The notes under the pieces are model-generated. The model made no database searches and was not told where the DNA came from. It was given only the letters and a program-made list of their open reading frames with translations. A DNA stretch of 5,633 nucleotides from Bacillota bacterium (GTDB lineage: Bacteria > Bacillota > Clostridia > Peptostreptococcales > Anaerovoracaceae): positions 1 through 5,633 of the forward strand of contig JAFYFK010000005.1 in the NCBI GenBank assembly GCA_017543805.1. Direction: 5' to 3'. Made by a program: the position numbers and the translations under genes. Positions 1-4,730 of this stretch are shown here, in pieces. Every line of letters begins with the position of its first letter. The stretch's first letter is position 1.

Positions 1-93
1 ATAATAATAACTAAGGAATAATTCAGCGCGTGTGCGGACGGCGTGCCCGGATGCGGCGGTATTCCCTGATCGTAAGTTTTCCGGAGGTTTGTA

Positions 94-657
94 ATGGCCA
101 ATATTCTGTTCAACGTTTTCGGGGTCAAAAAGCTCGGGGCTGATATAAAGCTGCGCGTAGCCGCGGCGTCGCTCGGATATGACGAGAAGGAATGCATCAT
201 AACCACGAATTCCTTCGTCCTGCAGGTCGCGGCGGATTCGTACCGCGTGAGCTTCGTCGCAGGCAGCAAGGAGACGAGGCGCGAGGGCGTCATAGAGTTC
301 ACCCTCGAAGATCAGCAGACCGCGGTCATAGATCTGAGCGTGAATTCCAAGGGCGAGATACTCGACTGGAAATACGCCGTGCACGGAGCTGTCGGAGCGC
401 AGAAGGACGGAAGCGGAAAGCCGTCCGGCCAGGATAAAACGATCGGGGACGGCAAGGACAAGAAGAAACGCAAGATAGGCTTCGTGGGGAAGATGTGGAT
501 AGTCTTCTTCGCGGCTGTCATCATAGTCGCGATCGTATATGCGGTCGCGGCGGCGTCGGTCGGAGGCGGTTCGGCGCAGGCCCCTGCGGCAGCGCAGACT
601 CTCTGCGGCGCCGTGCGGTCCCTCGCCGTTGATTTGAGCTCCGCTGTTAATGTATAA
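94..657 (+). CDS. Hypothetical single-pass membrane protein with soluble N-terminal domain
   Basis: I do not recognise this 187-residue protein. Residues 1-95 look like a small soluble domain of alternating hydrophobic and polar residues, suggesting beta strands. Residues 100-128 form a Gly/Lys/Asp-rich linker ending in a basic cluster (KDKKKRK, about 122-128). One strong hydrophobic segment follows at about 130-153, then a short Ala/Gly-rich tail. By the positive-inside rule the N-terminal domain should be cytoplasmic and the tail of about 34 residues outside. There is no cleavable signal peptide. The ATG is well supported by a GGAGG Shine-Dalgarno (82-86) seven bases upstream. The 3' end overlaps the next gene by 8 bases, which suggests translational coupling and a joint role with that second small membrane protein. 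Codon use is GC-rich, with frequent ATA for isoleucine, like the following genes. It is a real gene with high likelihood; the function is unknown. Confidence 0.8.
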   Translation: MANILFNVFGVKKLGADIKLRVAAASLGYDEKECIITTNSFVLQVAADSYRVSFVAGSKETRREGVIEFTLEDQQTAVIDLSVNSKGEILDWKYAVHGAVGAQKDGSGKPSGQDKTIGDGKDKKKRKIGFVGKMWIVFFAAVIIVAIVYAVAAASVGGGSAQAPAAAQTLCGAVRSLAVDLSSAVNV

Positions 658-1132
658 TCGGGATATGGAAACGAATAAGCTTGAACAACAGAACGCCGGG
701 TCCGCTGAAAAGCCGGTCGAAGAGATGAGCGAGCGCGAGCTCCTCATGGAACTCGTCACGGAAAAGCGCAGGCAGGATAAGGCCCGCGTCGTGAAATACG
801 CGGTACTGGCAGCCGTCATCATTGCGATAGCTGTCCTTGCGATCATTTATGTGCCGAAGATCGTCAACGCCTACAAGGCTCTCATGGAGACCTACAGCCA
901 GGTCCAGGAGCTTTCTGTCGAGGCGGAAGACGCGCTCGGCCAGGTCGAGGGAGCCGTCGAGAAGGCCCACGAGACCATGGACAACATCAACGATACGCTG
1001 AACAACAAGCTCAACCCCGCTATCGATTCATACAATTCACTGCGCGATGCCGCTGCGCAAAAGCTGCAGGAGGCGTCGGAGACCATAGGCACTATCACGG
1101 AGACCCTGAGGAACTTCTTCACGTTCAGATGA
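650..1132 (+). CDS. Hypothetical membrane-anchored coiled-coil protein
   Basis: This 160-residue protein is not one I can name. Residues 1-46 are charged (MSERELLMEL at about 26-35, then a basic stretch EKRRQDKAR before the membrane). A single transmembrane helix spans about 47-68. Residues 70-155 are predicted almost entirely helical with heptad-like spacing of hydrophobic residues and many Glu/Ala/Asn, suggesting a coiled-coil stalk. The basic N-side implies N-in topology with the helical part outside the membrane. It resembles the membrane-plus-coiled-coil part of sensory or divisome-type proteins, but no signalling domain is present. The chosen ATG at 650 overlaps the upstream stop; ATG at 665 is an alternative that would remove five residues. 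Neither start has a convincing Shine-Dalgarno, so translation probably depends on coupling to the upstream gene. A 57-base gap separates it from the reductase. Confidence 0.78.
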   Translation: MYNRDMETNKLEQQNAGSAEKPVEEMSERELLMELVTEKRRQDKARVVKYAVLAAVIIAIAVLAIIYVPKIVNAYKALMETYSQVQELSVEAEDALGQVEGAVEKAHETMDNINDTLNNKLNPAIDSYNSLRDAAAQKLQEASETIGTITETLRNFFTFR

Positions 1133-1189
1133 GCCCGGAAGACTCAGGGGCAGCAAAGGCGAAGCATCGACGCTTCGGAAAGGGAACAC

Positions 1190-2140
1190 ATGCGCTATAA
1201 AGTATTCGGAAAGACCGGAATGAAGGTGTCCGTCATGACCCTGGGTACCTGGGGAATGGGCGGAGTAGGCTGGGACAACTACGACGAGGCGACCAAAGTC
1301 GACGCGATCAAGGCGGCCTTCGACTGCGGCATCAACTTCATCGATACCGCTCCAGCTTACAACAACGGAGCCGCGGAGCGCTTCCTCGGCAAGACCCTCA
1401 AGCAGCTGGGCATACGCAACGAGCTCTTCATCTCGACCAAGTGCGGCAACTTCTTCGTGGACGGCAGTACCTACGTGCGCAACGGCCACCGCGACGCCGT
1501 GATCGGCCAGGTCGAAGACTCTCTGAGGAACATCCAGACCGACCACATCGACCTGATGCTCATACACTGGCCCGACGTGAACACCCCGTTCGAGGAGACC
1601 ATCGGAGCGCTGAACGACCTCAAGCGCGACGGCAAGATCCTCAACATCGGCGTCTCGAACTTCAGCAAGGAGCAGATCCAGGACGCCGGGCAGTACGGCG
1701 AGATCGGAGCCTTCCAGCCGCAGTATTCGATGGTCAACCGCGACAGCGAGGAGCTCATCAGGTGGGCGGCTTCCGAGGGCATGGGCGTGATGACTTACGG
1801 TTCGCTCGGCGGAGGTATACTCACAGGCGTGCACCGCGAGCTGAAGGAGTTCGCTCCGACAGACAGCCGCAACCGTTTCTACAAGCACTTCCATGAACCG
1901 ATGTTCTCGAAGGTGCAGGAGCTGCTGAAGGTAATGGACAAGGTGTCATCCGAAAACGGCGGAATGCCGCTCTCTCAGATAGCGCTCAACTGGTCCGTGC
2001 AGAAAGACTTCGTCTCGACCTGCATAGTCGGAGCGCAGACCCGCGCGAAGGTGGAGGAGAACGCCGCTGCCTTCGACCGCGAGCTCGATGCCTCTGCGAT
2101 AGCCACTCTCGACGCGGCGATAGCGAAACTCGACGAATAA
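1190..2140 (+). CDS. Aldo/keto reductase family oxidoreductase
   Basis: This is a 316-residue cytoplasmic enzyme of the aldo/keto reductase superfamily, a TIM-barrel fold that reduces aldehydes or ketones to alcohols with NAD(P)H. The N-terminus (FGKTGMKVS, 6-14) is typical. The full catalytic tetrad is visible: Asp52 and Tyr57 in IDTAPAY, Lys84 in ISTKCG, and His126 in LIHWPD. The substrate/cofactor residues of the SNFS motif (Asn157) and QPQYS (176-180) are present. The C-terminal nucleotide-binding stretch is VGAQTRAKVEENAAA (280-294), where the basic residue Arg285 fits binding of the NADPH phosphate. Length is normal for the family and there is no frameshift. The start is supported by an AAAGGG ribosome-binding site (1179-1184) five bases upstream. 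It lies 57 bases after the coiled-coil membrane gene and is followed at once by a terminator-like stem-loop. The physiological substrate cannot be read from the sequence. Confidence 0.95.
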   Translation: MRYKVFGKTGMKVSVMTLGTWGMGGVGWDNYDEATKVDAIKAAFDCGINFIDTAPAYNNGAAERFLGKTLKQLGIRNELFISTKCGNFFVDGSTYVRNGHRDAVIGQVEDSLRNIQTDHIDLMLIHWPDVNTPFEETIGALNDLKRDGKILNIGVSNFSKEQIQDAGQYGEIGAFQPQYSMVNRDSEELIRWAASEGMGVMTYGSLGGGILTGVHRELKEFAPTDSRNRFYKHFHEPMFSKVQELLKVMDKVSSENGGMPLSQIALNWSVQKDFVSTCIVGAQTRAKVEENAAAFDRELDASAIATLDAAIAKLDE

Positions 2141-2148
2141 AAGATGAA

Positions 2149-2175
2149 ACGGCGGCCCATGCGGCCGCCGTCTTT
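2149..2175 (+). terminator. Candidate intrinsic terminator after the aldo/keto reductase gene
   Basis: A perfect 9-bp GC-rich stem (ACGGCGGCC at 2149-2157 with GGCCGCCGT at 2163-2171) closes a 5-base loop, eight bases after the reductase stop codon. An A-rich stretch precedes it and a short, imperfect T-tract (TCTTT, 2171-2175) follows. Shape and position fit a Rho-independent terminator, but the T-tract is weak. The deacetylase gene starts only 11 bases past the stem, and an alternative deacetylase start (2144) would place the stem inside its coding sequence. Partial read-through or an attenuating hairpin is therefore possible. Confidence 0.6.
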
Positions 2176-2182
2176 GCATCGT

Positions 2183-3250
2183 ATGGAAACAATAAAACGC
2201 ACAATTTCATTACTTCTCGCGCTGTGCCTCCTGGCCGCTCTTTGCGGCTGCGGCGCGGCGAAAAAAGAGGTCCCCGCGGAGGAACCTGCCGAAGATACGT
2301 ATAATATCATCACGACAGAAACGGTGAAAGAACCGAATCCTTTCGAGCGCCACGAGCCGGTCCGGACGGTATCCGCAAAGCCCGGCGCGGAAAAGGAAGA
2401 GCCTGCCGCGCCGCAGCCCGAATATGAGATCCCGGACGGTTCCGTGATACCCTTCGACAGCACCGTAGGCTTCACCTTCGGCGAAGGCCTCAGAGACTAT
2501 ACCTGCACAGACATCTACCTAGGCGACATGACCCCGTACGTGAAGATACGCGAGTCGGGCGGGCTCGTCTATTACGGCGTCACCGACAGCTACGGCAACT
2601 TCGTCGAGGTCAGCCGCGAGATCACGGGCAAGAACCGCGTGGTCTACCTGACCTTCGACGACGGTCCCTGCGGCTATACTCCGAGGCTCCTCGACACCCT
2701 CGCAAAATATGACGCGAAGGCCACGTTCTTCGTGATCGGCGTCATGGGGTCCCTCGATATCTGCAAGCGCATGGTCGAGGAGGGCCACAGCGTGGGAGCC
2801 CACAGCTACAGCCACGATTTCAGGACCTGCTATTCCTCGGTAGACGCGTATTTTGAGGACCTGCAGAAGCTCGAGGACATGATATCCGAACAGATAGGCT
2901 ATGAGACCCCGCTTGTGCGCTTCCCGGGCGGAAGCTCCAACGCGGTCGCGGGAAGATACTGCAGCGGCATCATGAGCGTGCTGCGCGAGGAGCTGCCCGC
3001 GCGGGGCTACCAGTATTTCGACTGGAACGTCAGCAGCGCTGACGGCGGCGGCACCGAAGAGACCGCTGTCGTCACCGAGCTCGTAAAGAAGGGCATCTCT
3101 TCCAACAAGGTCTCGGTCGTCCTTCAGCACGACATAAAGCTGTTCAGCGTCAAGGCTGTCGACGAGATCCTCCGCTGGGGGACAGCCAACGGCTATCTGT
3201 TCCTGCCGCTGAACGTCGACTCCACGCCGGCCCACCACGGCGCGCGATAG
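2183..3250 (+). CDS. Polysaccharide deacetylase (NodB homology), predicted lipoprotein
   Basis: From the ATG at 2183 this is a 355-residue secreted enzyme of carbohydrate esterase family 4, which removes N- or O-acetyl groups from polysaccharides such as peptidoglycan. A hydrophobic signal peptide (about 7-20) ends in a lipobox LCGC, predicting lipid attachment at Cys23. A Glu/Pro-rich linker and an uncharacterised region follow, then the NodB domain (about 150-345). The five motifs are visible: TFDDGP (157-162), with catalytic Asp159 and zinc ligand Asp160; HSYSH (207-211), with zinc ligands His207 and His211; RFPGG (246-250); DWN (280-282); and LQHD (314-317), with catalytic His316. An in-frame ATG at 2144 would add 13 residues encoded through the terminator-like hairpin. 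I prefer 2183 because it gives a standard lipoprotein signal, although neither start has a Shine-Dalgarno. The exact polymer substrate is not evident. Confidence 0.93.
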   Translation: METIKRTISLLLALCLLAALCGCGAAKKEVPAEEPAEDTYNIITTETVKEPNPFERHEPVRTVSAKPGAEKEEPAAPQPEYEIPDGSVIPFDSTVGFTFGEGLRDYTCTDIYLGDMTPYVKIRESGGLVYYGVTDSYGNFVEVSREITGKNRVVYLTFDDGPCGYTPRLLDTLAKYDAKATFFVIGVMGSLDICKRMVEEGHSVGAHSYSHDFRTCYSSVDAYFEDLQKLEDMISEQIGYETPLVRFPGGSSNAVAGRYCSGIMSVLREELPARGYQYFDWNVSSADGGGTEETAVVTELVKKGISSNKVSVVLQHDIKLFSVKAVDEILRWGTANGYLFLPLNVDSTPAHHGAR

Positions 3251-3264
3251 TTTTTCTTTATTCG
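3225..3264 (+). terminator. Weak terminator candidate at the end of the deacetylase gene
   Basis: A 5-bp stem (CGCCG 3225-3229 with CGGCG 3238-3242, 8-base loop) lies over the last codons. A T-rich run (TTTTTCTTTATT, 3251-3262) begins eight bases after the stem. The T-rich run right after the stop codon suggests termination, but the stem is short and too far from it to be a classic example. Confidence 0.25.
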
Positions 3265-3285
3265 TGCTGAAACAACATTAATTTC

Positions 3286-3311
3286 CACATTATTAGTAGT
3301 CGAATAATGTG
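3286..3311. repeat. 9-bp perfect inverted repeat in AT-rich intergenic region
   Basis: CACATTATT (3286-3294) and AATAATGTG (3303-3311) form a perfect 9-bp dyad with an 8-base spacer. It lies 43 bases upstream of the -10 box of the regulator gene. No T-run follows, so it is not a good terminator. It could be a binding site for a dimeric regulator or a minor hairpin; the sequence does not resemble the GAAACGTTTC sites further downstream. Confidence 0.55.
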
Positions 3312-3330
3312 TCTGTTTATTCAACAAGTT

Positions 3331-3359
3331 AATCGTTTCGATTGTATTTGAGTTATAAT
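3331..3359 (+). promoter_or_regulatory. Putative promoter of the LacI-type regulator gene with a small dyad
   Basis: A perfect TATAAT box lies at 3354-3359, 32 bases before the TTG start codon. No good -35 hexamer is found at 16-18 bases; the nearest resemblance is poor (AATCGT at 3331-3336), so an activator or other contacts may be needed. The perfect palindrome AATCG-TTT-CGATT (3331-3343) covers the -35 region. It shares the string CGTTTC with the downstream operators but is not centred on CpG, so autoregulation is only a possibility. Confidence 0.5.
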
Positions 3360-3391
3360 ATATTAAAACAGAGTTTGCAGAGGTCGGAGTT

Positions 3392-4375
3392 TTGGCAGAT
3401 AAGATCACGATAAAAGATGTTGCAAAGGAGGCGGGTGTAAGTATCTCCATAGTTTCGTATGTCCTGAATAACACCGAGGGCATAAAGATAACCGACGAGA
3501 CTCGCACGCGCGTTCTTAAGGCCGCAGAAGAATTGAATTATACTGCAAACCGTATAGCTCAGGGGCTTCGCACCCGTAGCAGTAAATGCATAGGTATAGT
3601 CAATTGTCTGCACGATTATCGTGATACGGCATCAATGATAAGCAACGGAGTTTCGTCTGTAGCCAACGATAATGGATATCGTATAATGACTGGCTTATGG
3701 AGCAATAAAAGCGAATTCAATTATTTGAGTGCCTGGGAAGATAAGTCCGTTGATGGTCTCATATTCATGATTCCGACGGAAGATTTCGGCACGGTGGATG
3801 AGGAAGCCCATATAAATGCAATGCGCGAAACCGGGGTGCCTTTTGTTATAGTAAACGGGAAAACCGATGAACCTGATGTAAGCTATATTAATTATGATGT
3901 TTATGGTTCTGCAAAAAAGGCTACGGAATACCTGATTGATTTGGGCTATCGTGAAATAACCTTCCTGGCGGGTGCTATAAAAGATCATGAGGAAAAAGAA
4001 CGCTACAGAGGTTATGTTGACGCTGCGCAAGCCGCTGGAATAGATATAGATGTATGTCTTTTGAAAGATCTGAACAAAAAACTAGACACTCTTAAAGCTG
4101 TCGTCGCAAATAAGTCTGAAATAGCTTTTGAGCTCGTCACTGCGGCAGAAAAGAATGGAATGAAGATACCGGAAGATTTTGCCGTAATCGTTTCCAATAC
4201 TGAAAAGTTTGTGGAGTATCTTTCGCTGACATCAGTCAACTTGATGATGTATGAAATAGGAAAGAAAGCGGCTAATACATTAATTAATAAGGTTAAGGGA
4301 ATAAACAGCTGCGGACGTGTAATAGGGGAGTGTAAGCTAGAGGTAAGAGGGTCAACAGAGATTCTTAAGTTCTGA
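3392..4375 (+). CDS. LacI/GalR-family transcriptional regulator
   Basis: This 327-residue protein is a DNA-binding repressor of the LacI family. The N-terminal helix-turn-helix is clear (TIKDVAKEAGVS, 6-17, with recognition helix through SYVLNN, 22-27). The hinge helix follows (NRIAQGL, 53-59), in which Leu59 is the residue that inserts into a central CpG of the operator. The rest is a periplasmic-binding-protein-like effector domain (about 64-327), with the usual RYRGY segment (204-208) and the KIPEDFAVI segment (258-266). The start is TTG, with AGAGG (3379-3383) eight bases upstream. The effector domain is odd: the stretch between the AAGID and LKAVVAN segments is shorter than usual, the consensus Asn-Asp of the next motif reads NKS, and the usual GFDD is replaced by VSNTE. 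The sequence is much less GC-rich than the upstream genes. It probably controls the downstream dehydrogenase; the ligand is unknown. Confidence 0.93.
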   Translation: MADKITIKDVAKEAGVSISIVSYVLNNTEGIKITDETRTRVLKAAEELNYTANRIAQGLRTRSSKCIGIVNCLHDYRDTASMISNGVSSVANDNGYRIMTGLWSNKSEFNYLSAWEDKSVDGLIFMIPTEDFGTVDEEAHINAMRETGVPFVIVNGKTDEPDVSYINYDVYGSAKKATEYLIDLGYREITFLAGAIKDHEEKERYRGYVDAAQAAGIDIDVCLLKDLNKKLDTLKAVVANKSEIAFELVTAAEKNGMKIPEDFAVIVSNTEKFVEYLSLTSVNLMMYEIGKKAANTLINKVKGINSCGRVIGECKLEVRGSTEILKF

Positions 4376-4455
4376 AATCGCAGCATGGTGTGATGCCCGT
4401 TAATTAAGTCGAAAAATTGTAAAAAAATAAATGCATGGTTTGTCGATTATTCATG

Positions 4456-4484
4456 TTGACTTAGCGAAAACCTTGCGCTAAAAT
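4456..4484 (+). promoter_or_regulatory. Sigma-70-type promoter for the dehydrogenase operon
   Basis: TTGACT (4456-4461) and TAAAAT (4479-4484) each match the consensus at five of six positions and are separated by exactly 17 bases. The predicted transcription start is near 4491, giving a 5' leader of about 240 bases before the dehydrogenase ATG. The next 20 bases contain a perfect operator-like palindrome, the placement expected for steric repression. Confidence 0.75.
4461..4481. promoter_or_regulatory. Dyad TTAGCG-N9-CGCTAA in the promoter spacer
   Basis: Perfect 6-bp inverted arms (4461-4466 and 4476-4481) separated by 9 bases fill nearly the whole space between the -35 and -10 boxes. A regulator bound here would occlude or twist the promoter. 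The sequence differs from the LacI-type sites, so a second regulator is possible; chance cannot be excluded for arms this short. Confidence 0.4.
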
Positions 4485-4487
4485 TTG

Positions 4488-4503
4488 ATTATAGAAACGT
4501 TTC
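4488..4503. promoter_or_regulatory. LacI-family-type operator, copy 1
   Basis: The core GAAACGTTTC (4494-4503) is a perfect 10-bp palindrome centred on CpG, the layout bound by LacI/GalR proteins through the hinge-helix leucine. It overlaps the first transcribed bases after the predicted start near 4491. It belongs to the 15-base element ATTATAGAAACGTTT (4488-4502), repeated exactly at 4598. The adjacent upstream gene encodes a LacI-type protein, the likely binder. Confidence 0.75.
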
Positions 4504-4597
4504 AACGTCTCAAAAGCGGATATAAGCAGAAACATGACTGTGTTTTTAAGGAATTATTGAAGCAATAACGGTGCAGAAGTACTCTGATGATTTTTGT

Positions 4598-4615
4598 ATT
4601 ATAGAAACGTTTATA
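4598..4615. promoter_or_regulatory. LacI-family-type operator, copy 2
   Basis: The element ATTATAGAAACGTTT (4598-4612) repeats copy 1 without mismatch, 110 bases downstream. The centre is again CpG, but the right half ends TTTATA instead of TTTCAA, so the palindrome core is AAACGTTT. It lies within the leader, 116 bases before the dehydrogenase start. A pair of operators at this distance would allow looping by a tetrameric repressor, or roadblock repression. A TATTAT (4597-4602) here could be a -10 box, but no -35 partner is seen. Confidence 0.65.
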
Positions 4616-4626
4616 TTCAGTATTTT

Positions 4627-4672
4627 CAAGCTTTTATTCGGACTGATAAACTATGAGGTCCGGAAAGCTTTG
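4627..4672 (+). repeat. Imperfect stem-loop in the dehydrogenase leader
   Basis: An inverted repeat joins the left arm 4627-4643 and the right arm 4658-4672 around a 14-base loop. The core CGGAC/GTCCG pairs perfectly, and the outer parts each contain AAGCTT, with bulges between. A T5 run (4688-4692) follows 16 bases after the right arm. It may be a leader RNA structure affecting transcription or translation, or a chance fold. Confidence 0.35.
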
Positions 4673-4730
4673 AAGATAGAAGCGCGCTTTTTACAGCTTA
4701 ATAACAACATGGCATAAACGGAGGTGAAGT

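Larger units (their letters stand above)
4376..4730 (+). other. 355-base regulatory intergenic region
   Basis: No gene is supported here. The region contains no clear terminator for the regulator gene; the best dyad is GCAT/ATGC (4-bp stem) near 4383-4396, without a T-run. It holds a strong promoter, two copies of a CpG-centred operator-like element, a dyad in the promoter spacer, and a leader of about 240 bases with a candidate stem-loop before the dehydrogenase ribosome-binding site. These are listed separately. Confidence 0.7.

Noticed and set aside
1..93. Promoter for the first gene in the leading 93 bases
   Set aside because: The start is AT-rich (ATA repeats and several stop codons, perhaps the end of an upstream gene), but no -35/-10 pair with acceptable spacing is visible.
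1160..1177. 6-bp hairpin (CGAAGC/GCTTCG, 6-base loop) before the reductase ribosome-binding site
   Set aside because: The stem is short and no T-run follows; it is not enough to call a terminator or regulatory element.
1037..1894. Long open frame (285 codons) on the minus strand opposite the aldo/keto reductase
   Set aside because: It lies antisense to a gene with an intact catalytic tetrad, its translation is low-complexity Val/Leu/Ala/Asp/Arg typical of GC-rich antisense frames, and it has no recognisable motif.
1441..1896. Arg-rich + strand open frame inside the reductase gene
   Set aside because: It is a shifted reading of the reductase codons, rich in Arg/Pro, with no start signal of its own.
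2519..3238. 239-codon open frame on the minus strand opposite the deacetylase
   Set aside because: It is antisense to the NodB domain with all five motifs; its composition fits a shadow frame.
4488..4505. Catabolite-control (cre) site bound by CcpA
   Set aside because: The centre AACGTT fits, but the outer TG and CA of the cre consensus are missing, so a dedicated LacI-type operator explains it better.
4534..4560. Eight-residue open frame in the dehydrogenase leader, possible leader peptide
   Set aside because: It has no ribosome-binding site and no run of regulatory codons; such short frames are expected by chance.
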